This document shows, piece by piece, positions 8,447-14,810 of a stretch of DNA of 14,898 nucleotides; the stretch's first letter is position 1; each line of letters begins with the position of its first letter. This DNA is from Paludibacteraceae bacterium (GTDB taxonomy: Bacteria > Bacteroidota > Bacteroidia > Bacteroidales > Paludibacteraceae). The translations under genes and the position numbers were made by a program. The notes beneath the pieces were generated by a model, which did not search any database, was not told the DNA's origin, and saw only the letters and a list, made by a program, of their open reading frames with translations. Location: contig JAGPGR010000012.1 in NCBI GenBank assembly GCA_018055865.1, positions 1-14,898 on the forward strand, in the 5' to 3' direction.

Positions 8447-8478
8447 CATTCAAACAACCGAACATTTGAACGTTCAAA
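8447..8478. repeat. Degenerate 8-bp-period tandem array (right block, inverted)
   Basis: On the minus strand four consecutive octamers read TTTGAACG, TTCAAATG, then TTCGGTTG and TTTGAATG, closely matching the left-block units. The blocks therefore form a degenerate inverted pair. The block ends 10 bp before the DUF4293 stop codon. Confidence 0.65.
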
Positions 8479-8488
8479 ATTTCTAATT

Positions 8489-8959
8489 TTATCTCAACCG
8501 GTCTAACGATCTTACCAGGCTTTCGTCTTTTGCTATTCCCCGCATAGCCAGATAGTTAAATATCAGAGCAATAACCGGAAAAACAACCGGATATTTCCAG
8601 GTAATATCGGTATCGAGCTTGTTCTGAGAGAAAAAGATGTATGATGCGAGTACCGCCATGTAAATTACAATCAGAAACAGATTGATAGTGGCCATTCTAA
8701 GCTGGCGTTTTCTGTTTTTATATGATGTTATACAATAGGTGGTCAGAAATAGGATTATTCCGAATAAAAAAGTGCATGGATTCGTACCGGCTAAAGCTTT
8801 ATCATCTCCCTGCGCGGTTATTTCAACAATGCCACGAGCATCGAGCTGATAAGACAGATTTTTTGTTGCGTTGTAAAAATCCGCATTGGGTAAAATCACA
8901 GCGGCAATCATGAGCAGGATTACCAGAATTAAATATAACGTTTGAATTCTTTGCCACAT
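8489..8959 (-). CDS. DUF4293 family inner-membrane protein
   Basis: Small membrane protein of a family known chiefly from Bacteroidota; its function is not established. The N-terminus (MWQRIQTLYLIL) and the charged C-terminus (SLVRSLDRLR) are characteristic of the family. Four hydrophobic stretches are visible: about residues 6-24, 62-80, 89-110 and 121-140. A loop of about 35 residues (25-60) carries the Asp/Asn-rich segment that would lie outside, followed by a basic KNRKRQLR turn (81-88). At 156 aa it has family length. It lies in the same direction as ybbR-like, yajC and nusB upstream, but 139 bp separate it from ybbR and that gap is filled with short repeats and a palindrome, so co-transcription is uncertain. 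The repeat arrays flanking it on both sides are unusual. Confidence 0.85.
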   Translation of the reverse strand: MWQRIQTLYLILVILLMIAAVILPNADFYNATKNLSYQLDARGIVEITAQGDDKALAGTNPCTFLFGIILFLTTYCITSYKNRKRQLRMATINLFLIVIYMAVLASYIFFSQNKLDTDITWKYPVVFPVIALIFNYLAMRGIAKDESLVRSLDRLR

Positions 8960-8961
8960 AA

Positions 8962-9017
8962 AGTATGAAGTTTGATTCCGATAAGCTATCGGGAAAAGTT
9001 TGAAATTTGAAGTCTGA
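8962..9017. repeat. Degenerate 7-bp tandem array (AGTTTGA) with embedded palindrome
   Basis: Units AGTATGA (8962) and AGTTTGA (8969), then a 21-bp interruption, then AGTTTGA (8997), AATTTGA (9004) and AGTCTGA (9011). All lie on one 7-bp register, because the interruption equals three units. The array ends two bases before the DUF4293 start codon, so it occupies that gene's 5' region. Confidence 0.65.
8976..8995. repeat. Imperfect palindrome CCGATA-AGC-TATCGG
   Basis: TTCCGATAAGCTATCGGGAA: arms CCGATA and TATCGG around AGC, with flanking TT/AA that pair if one extra G is bulged. It resembles the CCCGATAGCTATCGGG-type intergenic palindromes I recall from Bacteroidota genomes. No U-tract follows on either strand, so it is not a simple terminator. 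Confidence 0.6.
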
Positions 9018-9098
9018 TAATATAATAAGATTGAGTCATTGATTGAAATTTTCTGATTGAAAGATTCTTAAAGAAGAAAAAAACCAATTATAAGTTTC

Positions 9099-10088
9099 CT
9101 ATTTCTCTTCCAGCAAAAACTCCACACGCTCAGGCGATACCCGAATATTGGAGATATAAGGTGAATCTTCAATCACTTGCAGTTGGTAGCGGCGTTTTTC
9201 CTGATCTTTGGCTTCTTTGAAGTCAAATACAACCTTGATATCATTCTCTCTTACTTTATTAAAATTGCTCAGACCGACGTTGTAGGTAACATGCACGGTT
9301 GGTGGAAAAATCCGCACATTCATATTGTCGGGTGCATTGATAACCGTTACGGGCATCTCCAATTTATTTTCGGTAAACATTTCGACAAAAATTCCTACAT
9401 TCACATCGTTGAAAGCATACCTGATTCCTTGTTTCGGTTTTTCGAGTTTTGCTTTTATAAAAGTAGTATCGGAAAGGGATTTTATGTCCAGTTTTTCAGT
9501 GTAAACCGCCTTCATGGTATCGACCAGGTTTTTGGGACCGAAGATTTTTACCGTTGATGGTTCAATTTGCATACTGTCACTCAATACATATTGCGATGAG
9601 AGTTTTACTTCGCCATTCAGTCTGATGGGTAAAGTGATGGACGAGAGTTTGTGGTACAATACCACAATGGAATCGGGTTTTATTTGCAGAACTGCAGTGG
9701 TAGGAAGCACATAGCGCGAAATTCTGTTTTTCAACTGGTCGGTAGAAATGACAATTTTGCCTTTGGCAAAATATACACGTTCGAGATCAAGTGCCAGCGG
9801 AACAGTATTCCTGCTGCTGTATTTCATGAGTGTAAGCCCTTCGTCACGTACCTTTATTTCAATACGGTCTGGAAGTTTATTCTCTATTTCCACATCTGCA
9901 GGTATTCCCATATAATCTACAGGAATTCTGAGTGTGGTTTCGCGTTGTTTATCAAGTGATTGGACAAACCAAAATGCTCCTGAAAGAACAAGAAAAAGCA
10001 GGAAAATCAGTGCTTCTTTTGATACCAAAAGGCTCTTGATTTTCCTGAAAAAGTTGTTATTGAGTTTTATTCCTGAATCTTCGGACAT
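9099..10088 (-). CDS. YbbR-domain membrane-anchored protein
   Basis: Single-pass protein with a short cytoplasmic N-terminus, one transmembrane helix (about residues 25-43) and an extracytoplasmic chain of beta-rich YbbR-type repeats. Three units can be discerned: about 52-146, 160-238 and 244-328, each opening with a [LM]P[IV]-type strand and carrying the typical IEPSTVKIFGP or VSPERVEFLL ending (the latter closes the protein). In Firmicutes a YbbR protein (CdaR) controls the diadenylate cyclase CdaA. No cyclase gene is adjacent here, so that role should not be assumed; the family function in Bacteroidota is unclear. It starts 16 bp after the yajC stop, consistent with one operon with yajC. 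A coaE gene, which I recall following it in some relatives, is absent from this window. Confidence 0.88.
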   Translation of the reverse strand: MSEDSGIKLNNNFFRKIKSLLVSKEALIFLLFLVLSGAFWFVQSLDKQRETTLRIPVDYMGIPADVEIENKLPDRIEIKVRDEGLTLMKYSSRNTVPLALDLERVYFAKGKIVISTDQLKNRISRYVLPTTAVLQIKPDSIVVLYHKLSSITLPIRLNGEVKLSSQYVLSDSMQIEPSTVKIFGPKNLVDTMKAVYTEKLDIKSLSDTTFIKAKLEKPKQGIRYAFNDVNVGIFVEMFTENKLEMPVTVINAPDNMNVRIFPPTVHVTYNVGLSNFNKVRENDIKVVFDFKEAKDQEKRRYQLQVIEDSPYISNIRVSPERVEFLLEEK

Positions 10089-10104
10089 GGTTCATCTGAA
10101 AGTG

Positions 10105-10443
10105 TTATTTTGTATCTGCGGGTATATCGGCCGCTGTAGCAAATACAGAATTTTTGTCAACAGTAATACGCACATTGTCAGCTATTTCGATTACTACCGT
10201 AGTTTCCTTGATATCGCGTATTTTACCATAAATTCCACCCGATGTAACTACTCTGTCGCCTTGTTTCATTGCTTCGCGCTGAGCTTTTATTTCTTTCTGA
10301 CGTTTGGTCTGCGGACGTATCATAAAGAAATAAAACACTACGAATATGAGAACCATCATCAGGATACCTGAATAGGATGCCATTCCGCCTTGTCCCTGTG
10401 TAGCAGGTGCTGCTGCCTGTAATAAAATGTTTAATAAGTTCAT
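10105..10443 (-). CDS. yajC: Preprotein translocase accessory subunit YajC
   Basis: Small inner-membrane partner of SecDF in the Sec translocon. Residues 1-20 form a short Ala/Gly/Gln-rich periplasmic tail. One transmembrane helix spans about 22-40 and leads into the diagnostic FMIRPQTKRQKE motif at 39-50. The cytoplasmic domain carries the family core GDRVVTSGGIYGKI (62-75) and VRITVDKNSV (92-101). At 112 aa it is of normal length. It lies between nusB (96 bp upstream) and the ybbR-like gene (16 bp downstream), a grouping I recall as common in this phylum; secD/secF are not adjacent. The ATG is preceded by an A-rich stretch with no Shine-Dalgarno, as usual for Bacteroidota. No exact -7 box is seen in the nusB-yajC gap, so transcription from the nusB promoter is likely. 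Confidence 0.95.
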   Translation of the reverse strand: MNLLNILLQAAAPATQGQGGMASYSGILMMVLIFVVFYFFMIRPQTKRQKEIKAQREAMKQGDRVVTSGGIYGKIRDIKETTVVIEIADNVRITVDKNSVFATAADIPADTK

Positions 10444-10539
10444 TTTTGTTAAGTTATTAGTTAGTGAGTAATTATTTGATTAGCAATTGATTATAAGTCA
10501 TCTGAATCTGTTTGTGAGGTAGAAACAGAATGAATGAAT

Positions 10540-11475
10540 TTATATTTTCACGACTTTGATTAATTTATTTTCGGCTTTCAGTTCTTTCACTATATTATCA
10601 AGTACTCCGTTGATGAAAGTGGCACTTCTGTCGGTGCTGTAATTCTTGGATATTTCGATGTATTCATTCAACGTTACATTGACCGGAATTGTGGGGAACG
10701 TCATAATTTCTGCCAAAGCTGTCTGCATGATGATGATATCCATGAAAGCAATCCGGTCAAGTTCCCAGTTATTGGTGTGAGAATCAATCATTTTACGATA
10801 CTCCTTTTCCTTTTCCAGGGAATTTTTAAGCAGTTTGCCGGCAAATTCGGCATCTTCTTCATCTTTGAACATGGGCAACAGTGGCTGATCTACTCCATTG
10901 ACCAAATCAAACTTTTTGATGGTTTTGATGATAAAACTGATCACAATTTCCAGATCATCTGTCCAGTAAATACTCTGGTCCTCAATAGAATCGGAAAACT
11001 CTTCGCTCTGCAAAATAATCTTCTTATATATTTTTCTCCAGATATCTTTATCAGCAGCATAATCAGCCTTTTCGGCCGACATATATTCTACGTAGCTATC
11101 TGAAGCAGCAACCAGTTCATATACTGTTTTTACTGTATCCTGATTATTGTCCCAGGAAATTTTATTCTCCTTAATATAATTCTGCAACTGTACATTCTTC
11201 GAAAGCTGCGTGACGAATGAATTGTCAACAAATCGCGTGTTGGGATTCAAATCATCATCGCTCGGTCGAAGTTTATTTTTACGTGCATCAATTTTATTAG
11301 AGGCATAATTGGTCACTTCAACGGCCAGCTGCAATAAGTGAAAATAAAGCTCGTAAGTCTTTTCAACACTGTGAAATAGTTCCTTTTCTGCCAAAGCAAC
11401 AGAATGACTGTCGCCTTTGTAAAATGCATAAATAATTTGAAGGATCTTAATACGAAGTAAAACTCGGTTAATCAT
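10540..11475 (-). CDS. nusB: Transcription antitermination factor NusB (long Bacteroidota form)
   Basis: RNA-binding factor that with NusE/S10 assembles the antitermination complex on rRNA operons. The C-terminal part (about 225-300) is unmistakable NusB: WELDRIAFMDIIIMQTALAE, then FPTIPVNVTLNEYIEI, KNYS and FINGVLDNIVKEL. The N-terminus (MINRVLLRIKILQIIYAFYK) corresponds to the first NusB helix. Ordinary NusB is about 140 aa; the extra roughly 170 residues (about 50-220), charged and helical, sit between the two halves of the domain. I recall this enlarged form as normal in Bacteroidota rather than a fusion artefact. It is the first gene of the leftward block and has the best-placed promoter box in the window. 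Confidence 0.93.
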   Translation of the reverse strand: MINRVLLRIKILQIIYAFYKGDSHSVALAEKELFHSVEKTYELYFHLLQLAVEVTNYASNKIDARKNKLRPSDDDLNPNTRFVDNSFVTQLSKNVQLQNYIKENKISWDNNQDTVKTVYELVAASDSYVEYMSAEKADYAADKDIWRKIYKKIILQSEEFSDSIEDQSIYWTDDLEIVISFIIKTIKKFDLVNGVDQPLLPMFKDEEDAEFAGKLLKNSLEKEKEYRKMIDSHTNNWELDRIAFMDIIIMQTALAEIMTFPTIPVNVTLNEYIEISKNYSTDRSATFINGVLDNIVKELKAENKLIKVVKI

Positions 11476-11790
11476 AAACTCTCTGATTCAACAATCTTTA
11501 ATTTTGATGCAAAGGTAAAAAATTTTTTCCGTTCATTCTGCTTATTAGCTTTGAAATATCTGAAAGATGATTCATTTTAACGGCTGAGAGATAAATTTTA
11601 ATCAAAAAAAAACAATTAATTATCTCTTTATTTGAATAATCAAAAAAATATTCTGAAATTTGACACTCGAAAAAGAAAACAACGGTTTTCCCGTTTTTCT
11701 GAAAAAAAAATTAATAATTACACAGCTACATGAGCGAATTTTATGGATATAAATTTCGGGTATAATGCTGTAAAAAAAATGAACTGATTT
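11476..11790. other. Divergent intergenic region between nusB and the PUR-type gene
   Basis: 315 bp of AT-rich DNA holding the nusB -7 box and A-runs. A small hairpin, GAAAAC (11675-11680), AACG loop, GTTTTC (11685-11690), is followed by Ts. A near-match -7 box, TAAATTTC at 11750-11757, lies 33 bp before the PUR gene. No ORF in it is convincing. Confidence 0.5.
11510..11517 (-). promoter_or_regulatory. Putative -7 box (TACCTTTG) for nusB-yajC-ybbR
   Basis: Minus-strand TACCTTTG followed by C, 34 bp upstream of the nusB ATG, an exact TAnnTTTG match. The expected leader is about 25-28 nt. The upstream -33 TTTG is not evident, only a T-rich stretch. Confidence 0.5.
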
Positions 11791-12231
11791 ATGGAAGTTG
11801 AAAAAAGAAAAATTGAGCTGGAGAAAAAGGATAGCGAAATTATTTATTCCAAAGCCATCAAAGCCGGAAAAAGAATTTACTACCTGGACGTAAAGAAAAG
11901 TCGTAATGATGATTTGTACCTCGCAATCACCGAAAGTAAGAAAAAAGTAACCGGGTACGATGAAGATGCACAAGTAACGTATGAGAAACATAAGATATTC
12001 TTATACAAAGAAGATTTTGAAAAATTCACCGAAGGGCTGGAAGATGTAATCGGATTTATCAAACAAGAACAGGGAGAACCCACGCCAAGACCCGAATATG
12101 TGCCTGCACCACAACACACTGTATCAGAATTGGATGTAAAACCGGAAACCGAACTAGTAGAAAAAGAAAAAGAAGAATCGGAACCAGTGGGAGAAACAAA
12201 ACGCAGTTTTTTTGACAAATTCAAATTCTAA
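11791..12231 (+). CDS. DUF3276 / PUR family DNA- and RNA-binding protein
   Basis: Small Pur-alpha-like protein. The family binds single-stranded nucleic acid through a beta-sheet plus helix repeat, and bacterial members act as dimers. The PUR repeat covers about residues 12-92: strands around EIIYSKAIKAGKRIYYLDVKK and DLYLAITESKKKV, a strand with HKIFLYKEDF, then the helix FEKFTEGLEDVIGFIKQ. The tail (about 95-140) is Pro/Glu-rich and probably disordered, ending in a basic-aromatic FFDKFKF motif. The nucleic-acid partner is unknown. The gene is monocistronic: a divergent neighbour lies upstream and a clear terminator downstream. The ATG is followed by very Lys/Glu-rich codons, typical for the family. 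Its divergence from nusB over 315 bp is noted without inferring shared control. Confidence 0.88.
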   Translation: MEVEKRKIELEKKDSEIIYSKAIKAGKRIYYLDVKKSRNDDLYLAITESKKKVTGYDEDAQVTYEKHKIFLYKEDFEKFTEGLEDVIGFIKQEQGEPTPRPEYVPAPQHTVSELDVKPETELVEKEKEESEPVGETKRSFFDKFKF

Positions 12232-12254
12232 GAAACCGTTTAAATAAAATAATG

Positions 12255-12283
12255 ACGTCCGTGGAAATCTATGGACGTTTTTT
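12255..12283 (+). terminator. Rho-independent terminator after the PUR gene
   Basis: ACGTCCGT (12255-12262) pairs with ATGGACGT (12271-12278), eight pairs including one G-U, with an 8-nt loop and a run of six Ts from 12278. It lies 23 bp after the stop codon and 40 bp before the aldolase gene, separating the two transcription units. Confidence 0.88.
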
Positions 12284-12322
12284 ATTATTAAATTCTCACT
12301 GTTTAATCTCTTCAAAAATATC

Positions 12323-13348
12323 ATGAAAACATTCGCAAGCGATAATTATTCGGGCGTTCATCCCGAAATAATGGATGCCATTATCAAAGCCAACTCGGCA
12401 CATCAGATTTCGTATGGCGACGATGAAATAACAACCGAAATGAACGAAATTTTCCGCCGGCAATTCGGTGATGTAGAAGTGCTGTATGCCTTCAACGGAA
12501 CCGGTGCCAACATTGTTAGCCTGAAATGTACTGTTTTGCCTTTTCAGTCGGTTATCTGTACTGATTCGGCACATATTCAGGTGGACGAATGCGGCGGACC
12601 AACTCAAAACATAGGCTGTACGCTGGTGCCACTGCCAACGCCCGACGGGAAATTAACCCCAGCCATCGTCGAACATCAGCTTTCTTTTATCGGAAATGTA
12701 CACCATACGCAGCCCAAGGTCATTTCAGTGAGTCAAAGCACCGAGCTGGGCACTATTTACAGTCTGGAAGAATTGAAAGCGCTGGCCGAATATGCACATC
12801 AACATGACATGTATCTTCACGTGGACGGCGCACGTATTTCCAATGCAGTAGCTGCTTTGGGATGTTCGCTGAAAGAAGCTACATCCGATTGCGGAGTGGA
12901 CATCATGAGTTTTGGCGGAACCAAAAACGGATTGATGATGGGAGAAGCCATTCTGATTTTCAATAAAGAACTGCGGCGACATGCCCCTTTTTACCACAAA
13001 CAAACAGCTCAGCTTTTCTCTAAAAACCGGTTTATTGCTGCACAATTCAAAGCGTTGCTTTCCAATGAATTATGGAAGAGAATGGCCATTCATTCCAACC
13101 GTATGGCTCAACTTCTCGCATCTGAAATCACTGAAATAAAGGGAGTAGCCATAACTCAAAAAGTACAGGCAAATGCTATTTTTGTGATTATTCCCAAACA
13201 TGTTGTAGAACCACTAAGAGAAGCTTATCGCTTTTACGACTGGAATACAGTGACCGGAGAACTACGTTGGATGTGCTCGTTCGACACCACAGAAGAAGAC
13301 GTAAGAGGATTTGCCGGAAAATTAAAACAGCTTATATCGGCTTCCTAA
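12323..13348 (+). CDS. ltaE: Low-specificity L-threonine aldolase
   Basis: PLP enzyme splitting L-threonine or allo-threonine to glycine and acetaldehyde (fold-type I, beta-eliminating lyase family). At 341 aa it has family length. Visible landmarks: N-terminal SDNYSGVHPEI, FNGTGANIVSL (57-67, phosphate site), the stacking-His segment TDSAHIQVDECGG (80-92), the Asp168/Arg171 pair in HVDGARIS, the PLP Schiff-base Lys201 in SFGGTKNGLM, and a C-terminal RWMCSFDTTEEDV that closes the substrate pocket. No signal peptide. It has its own transcription unit after a terminator, but no exact -7 box is seen in the short gap. Glycine formed here could feed the glycine cleavage system whose T protein is encoded earlier in the window; that link is metabolic inference. 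A related beta-hydroxyaspartate or allo-threonine aldolase specificity cannot be excluded. Confidence 0.92.
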   Translation: MKTFASDNYSGVHPEIMDAIIKANSAHQISYGDDEITTEMNEIFRRQFGDVEVLYAFNGTGANIVSLKCTVLPFQSVICTDSAHIQVDECGGPTQNIGCTLVPLPTPDGKLTPAIVEHQLSFIGNVHHTQPKVISVSQSTELGTIYSLEELKALAEYAHQHDMYLHVDGARISNAVAALGCSLKEATSDCGVDIMSFGGTKNGLMMGEAILIFNKELRRHAPFYHKQTAQLFSKNRFIAAQFKALLSNELWKRMAIHSNRMAQLLASEITEIKGVAITQKVQANAIFVIIPKHVVEPLREAYRFYDWNTVTGELRWMCSFDTTEEDVRGFAGKLKQLISAS

Positions 13349-13470
13349 TCGGTCCGAAACAAGTTTTCCAAATCCCGATATTCGGAAAGGATTGGCTCTG
13401 AAAAGAGAATAGTCAGGATTTTAATATACGATTTTTCATACTTAACAAACTCTAATCAACGCTTTCGACA

Positions 13471-13515
13471 CTCCCTATCCCTAAAGAAAAAAGGGAAATA
13501 AAAGGAGATTGGAGG
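13471..13515 (+). promoter_or_regulatory. Palindromic leader with purine-rich RBS-like runs before uxuA
   Basis: CTCC (13471) and TCCCT (13478) can pair with AGGGA (13492) and GGAG (13504), so one purine run (AAAGGAG) would be masked in the fold. A second, GGAGG at 13511-13515, lies 11 nt before the ATG. Such Shine-Dalgarno-like runs are uncommon at starts in this window. Confidence 0.35.
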
Positions 13516-13526
13516 TCAACATTATT

Positions 13527-14723
13527 ATGCAGAAAACCTGGAGATGGTTCGGGAAAAACGACCCGATAACAATACCGATGCTCAAACAAATAGGTGTAGA
13601 GGGCATTGTGACTTCACTTTATCATATTCCGCCCGGCAAAGTCTGGGAAACAGATGAAATTGACGATTTGAGCCGTTTCATCCGGGCTCAGGGACTTGTT
13701 TGGAGTGTGGTAGAAAGTGTTCCTGTGGCTGAATCCATAAAATTTGGAGGAGACGATCGGGATGAACTGATCGAAAATTTTCGGCAAACAATCATGCATT
13801 TGGGCAAACTCGGAATAAATACTGTGTGCTATAATTTTATGCCCGTCATCGACTGGATTCGCACCGACCTGAATAAAATTCTTCCTGACGGCACTTCTAC
13901 GCTGTTTTTCGACAAAATCAAATTCGGATATTTTGATTGCAAAATTCTGAAAAGAAACGGTGCTGAAAACGATTACACAGCAGAAGAACTAATGAAAATA
14001 GGGCAGCTGGACAAAACCATTTCGCAGGAAGAGAAAGACAGTCTGATATACACTATTATTATTAAAACTCAGGGATTTATCAACCGCAATATCGTAGGAG
14101 AAAATCAGGATCCGGTCGAAGCCTTTAATTCGCTGCTGAAATTGTACGAAGGCATTGACAAAAACCAACTTCGCGAAAATCTGCTTTATTTTCTCCAAAA
14201 AATAATTCCTACCGCCGACGAATATGGCGTTAAACTGTGTATTCACCCCGACGATCCGCCGTTTGCAGCGTTCGGTTTGCCCCGGATTGTGAGCAGCGAA
14301 GAAGATATCGACTGGATTTTGAGGGCCATTGACAGTTCAAACAACGGATTGACATTTTGTGCCGGTTCGCTGAGTGCCGGAGTTCACAATGATGTTCCTT
14401 TGCTGGCATCAAAATTTGCAAAACGGGTTCACTTTGCCCATTTGCGAAGTACAGAAGTGCACGAAAACGGCGATTTTCTGGAAGCATCCCATCTGGAAGG
14501 TCGTGGTCAGCTGATCGAAACAATTCGTATCTTTGAAAAAGAAAATCCAACCATACCCATGCGTGTAGACCATGGGAAACTGATGCTTGATGACGCCGAC
14601 AAGAACTATAATCCGGGCTATTCATTTCATGGAAGAATGTTTGCACTGGCACAAGTGGATGGCATGATGGCAGTGGTAAAAAATGAAATAATGAACATGT
14701 CCCCTGACCTCCTGAAGGGGTGA
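13527..14723 (+). CDS. uxuA: Mannonate dehydratase
   Basis: Converts D-mannonate to 2-keto-3-deoxygluconate in glucuronate breakdown; cytoplasmic, Mn/Fe-dependent TIM barrel. The ATG at 13527 is chosen over an upstream TTG at 13509 because the family starts with M.KTWRWFG. At 398 aa it fits UxuA (about 394). Motifs: TSLYHIPPGKVW (29-40), VESVPV (62-67), NFMPVIDWIRTDL (103-115), IHPDDPP (229-235), CAGSLSAG (268-275), HFAHLRS (292-298), MRVDHGK (345-351) and FHGRMFALAQVDGM (377-390). By comparison with characterised family members, His230, Cys268, His295 and Asp348 are the metal ligands. The last residues (MSPDLLKG) look like an added tail encoded by a palindromic stretch. An SDR gene follows 87 bp downstream, the expected mannonate/fructuronate reductase partner. 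No exact -7 box is seen upstream. Confidence 0.96.
   Translation: MQKTWRWFGKNDPITIPMLKQIGVEGIVTSLYHIPPGKVWETDEIDDLSRFIRAQGLVWSVVESVPVAESIKFGGDDRDELIENFRQTIMHLGKLGINTVCYNFMPVIDWIRTDLNKILPDGTSTLFFDKIKFGYFDCKILKRNGAENDYTAEELMKIGQLDKTISQEEKDSLIYTIIIKTQGFINRNIVGENQDPVEAFNSLLKLYEGIDKNQLRENLLYFLQKIIPTADEYGVKLCIHPDDPPFAAFGLPRIVSSEEDIDWILRAIDSSNNGLTFCAGSLSAGVHNDVPLLASKFAKRVHFAHLRSTEVHENGDFLEASHLEGRGQLIETIRIFEKENPTIPMRVDHGKLMLDDADKNYNPGYSFHGRMFALAQVDGMMAVVKNEIMNMSPDLLKG
14701..14720. repeat. CCCCT/AGGGG palindrome within the uxuA 3' end
   Basis: CCCCT (14701-14705) pairs with AGGGG (14716-14720) across a 10-nt loop. It overlaps the final codons of uxuA and resembles the C-rich/G-rich stretch at 13471-13507 upstream of the gene. 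It is not followed by a U-tract, so termination here is doubtful. Confidence 0.5.
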
Positions 14724-14810
14724 TTATTACATGAATGTGACAATAAATAGAAGCAGGATTTTATCTGTTATTCGTATCAAAAATATATATTTTTATCAAT
14801 ATAAAGCATT

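Noticed and set aside
8296..9098. CRISPR array or phase-variable invertible promoter at the repeat blocks
   Set aside because: Units are 7-8 bp with no unique spacers, and there are no recombinase-type long exact inverted repeats or nearby recombinase gene.
9099..10088. YbbR-like protein as regulator of a diadenylate cyclase (CdaR)
   Set aside because: No cyclase gene is adjacent and the domain family is broad, so the specific c-di-AMP role is not supported here.
9934..10371. 145-codon plus-strand ORF across yajC and the start of the ybbR-like gene
   Set aside because: It is the antisense of two clear genes, with aromatic/Cys-rich translation and no start context or domain.
10449..10476. 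Possible third 7-bp-period array in the nusB-yajC gap (TTAAGTT, ATTAGTT, AGTGAGT)
   Set aside because: Only three loosely similar units are visible in low-complexity AT-rich DNA; periodicity is too weak to claim.
11620..11991. 123-codon minus-strand ORF overlapping the PUR-type gene start
   Set aside because: Its Phe/Ile-rich translation comes from reading A-rich coding and intergenic DNA in reverse; the plus-strand PUR domain is unambiguous.
13353..13386. TCCGAA ... TTCGGA inverted repeat after ltaE as a terminator
   Set aside because: The arms are six bases with a 22-base loop and no T-run follows, so termination is not supported.
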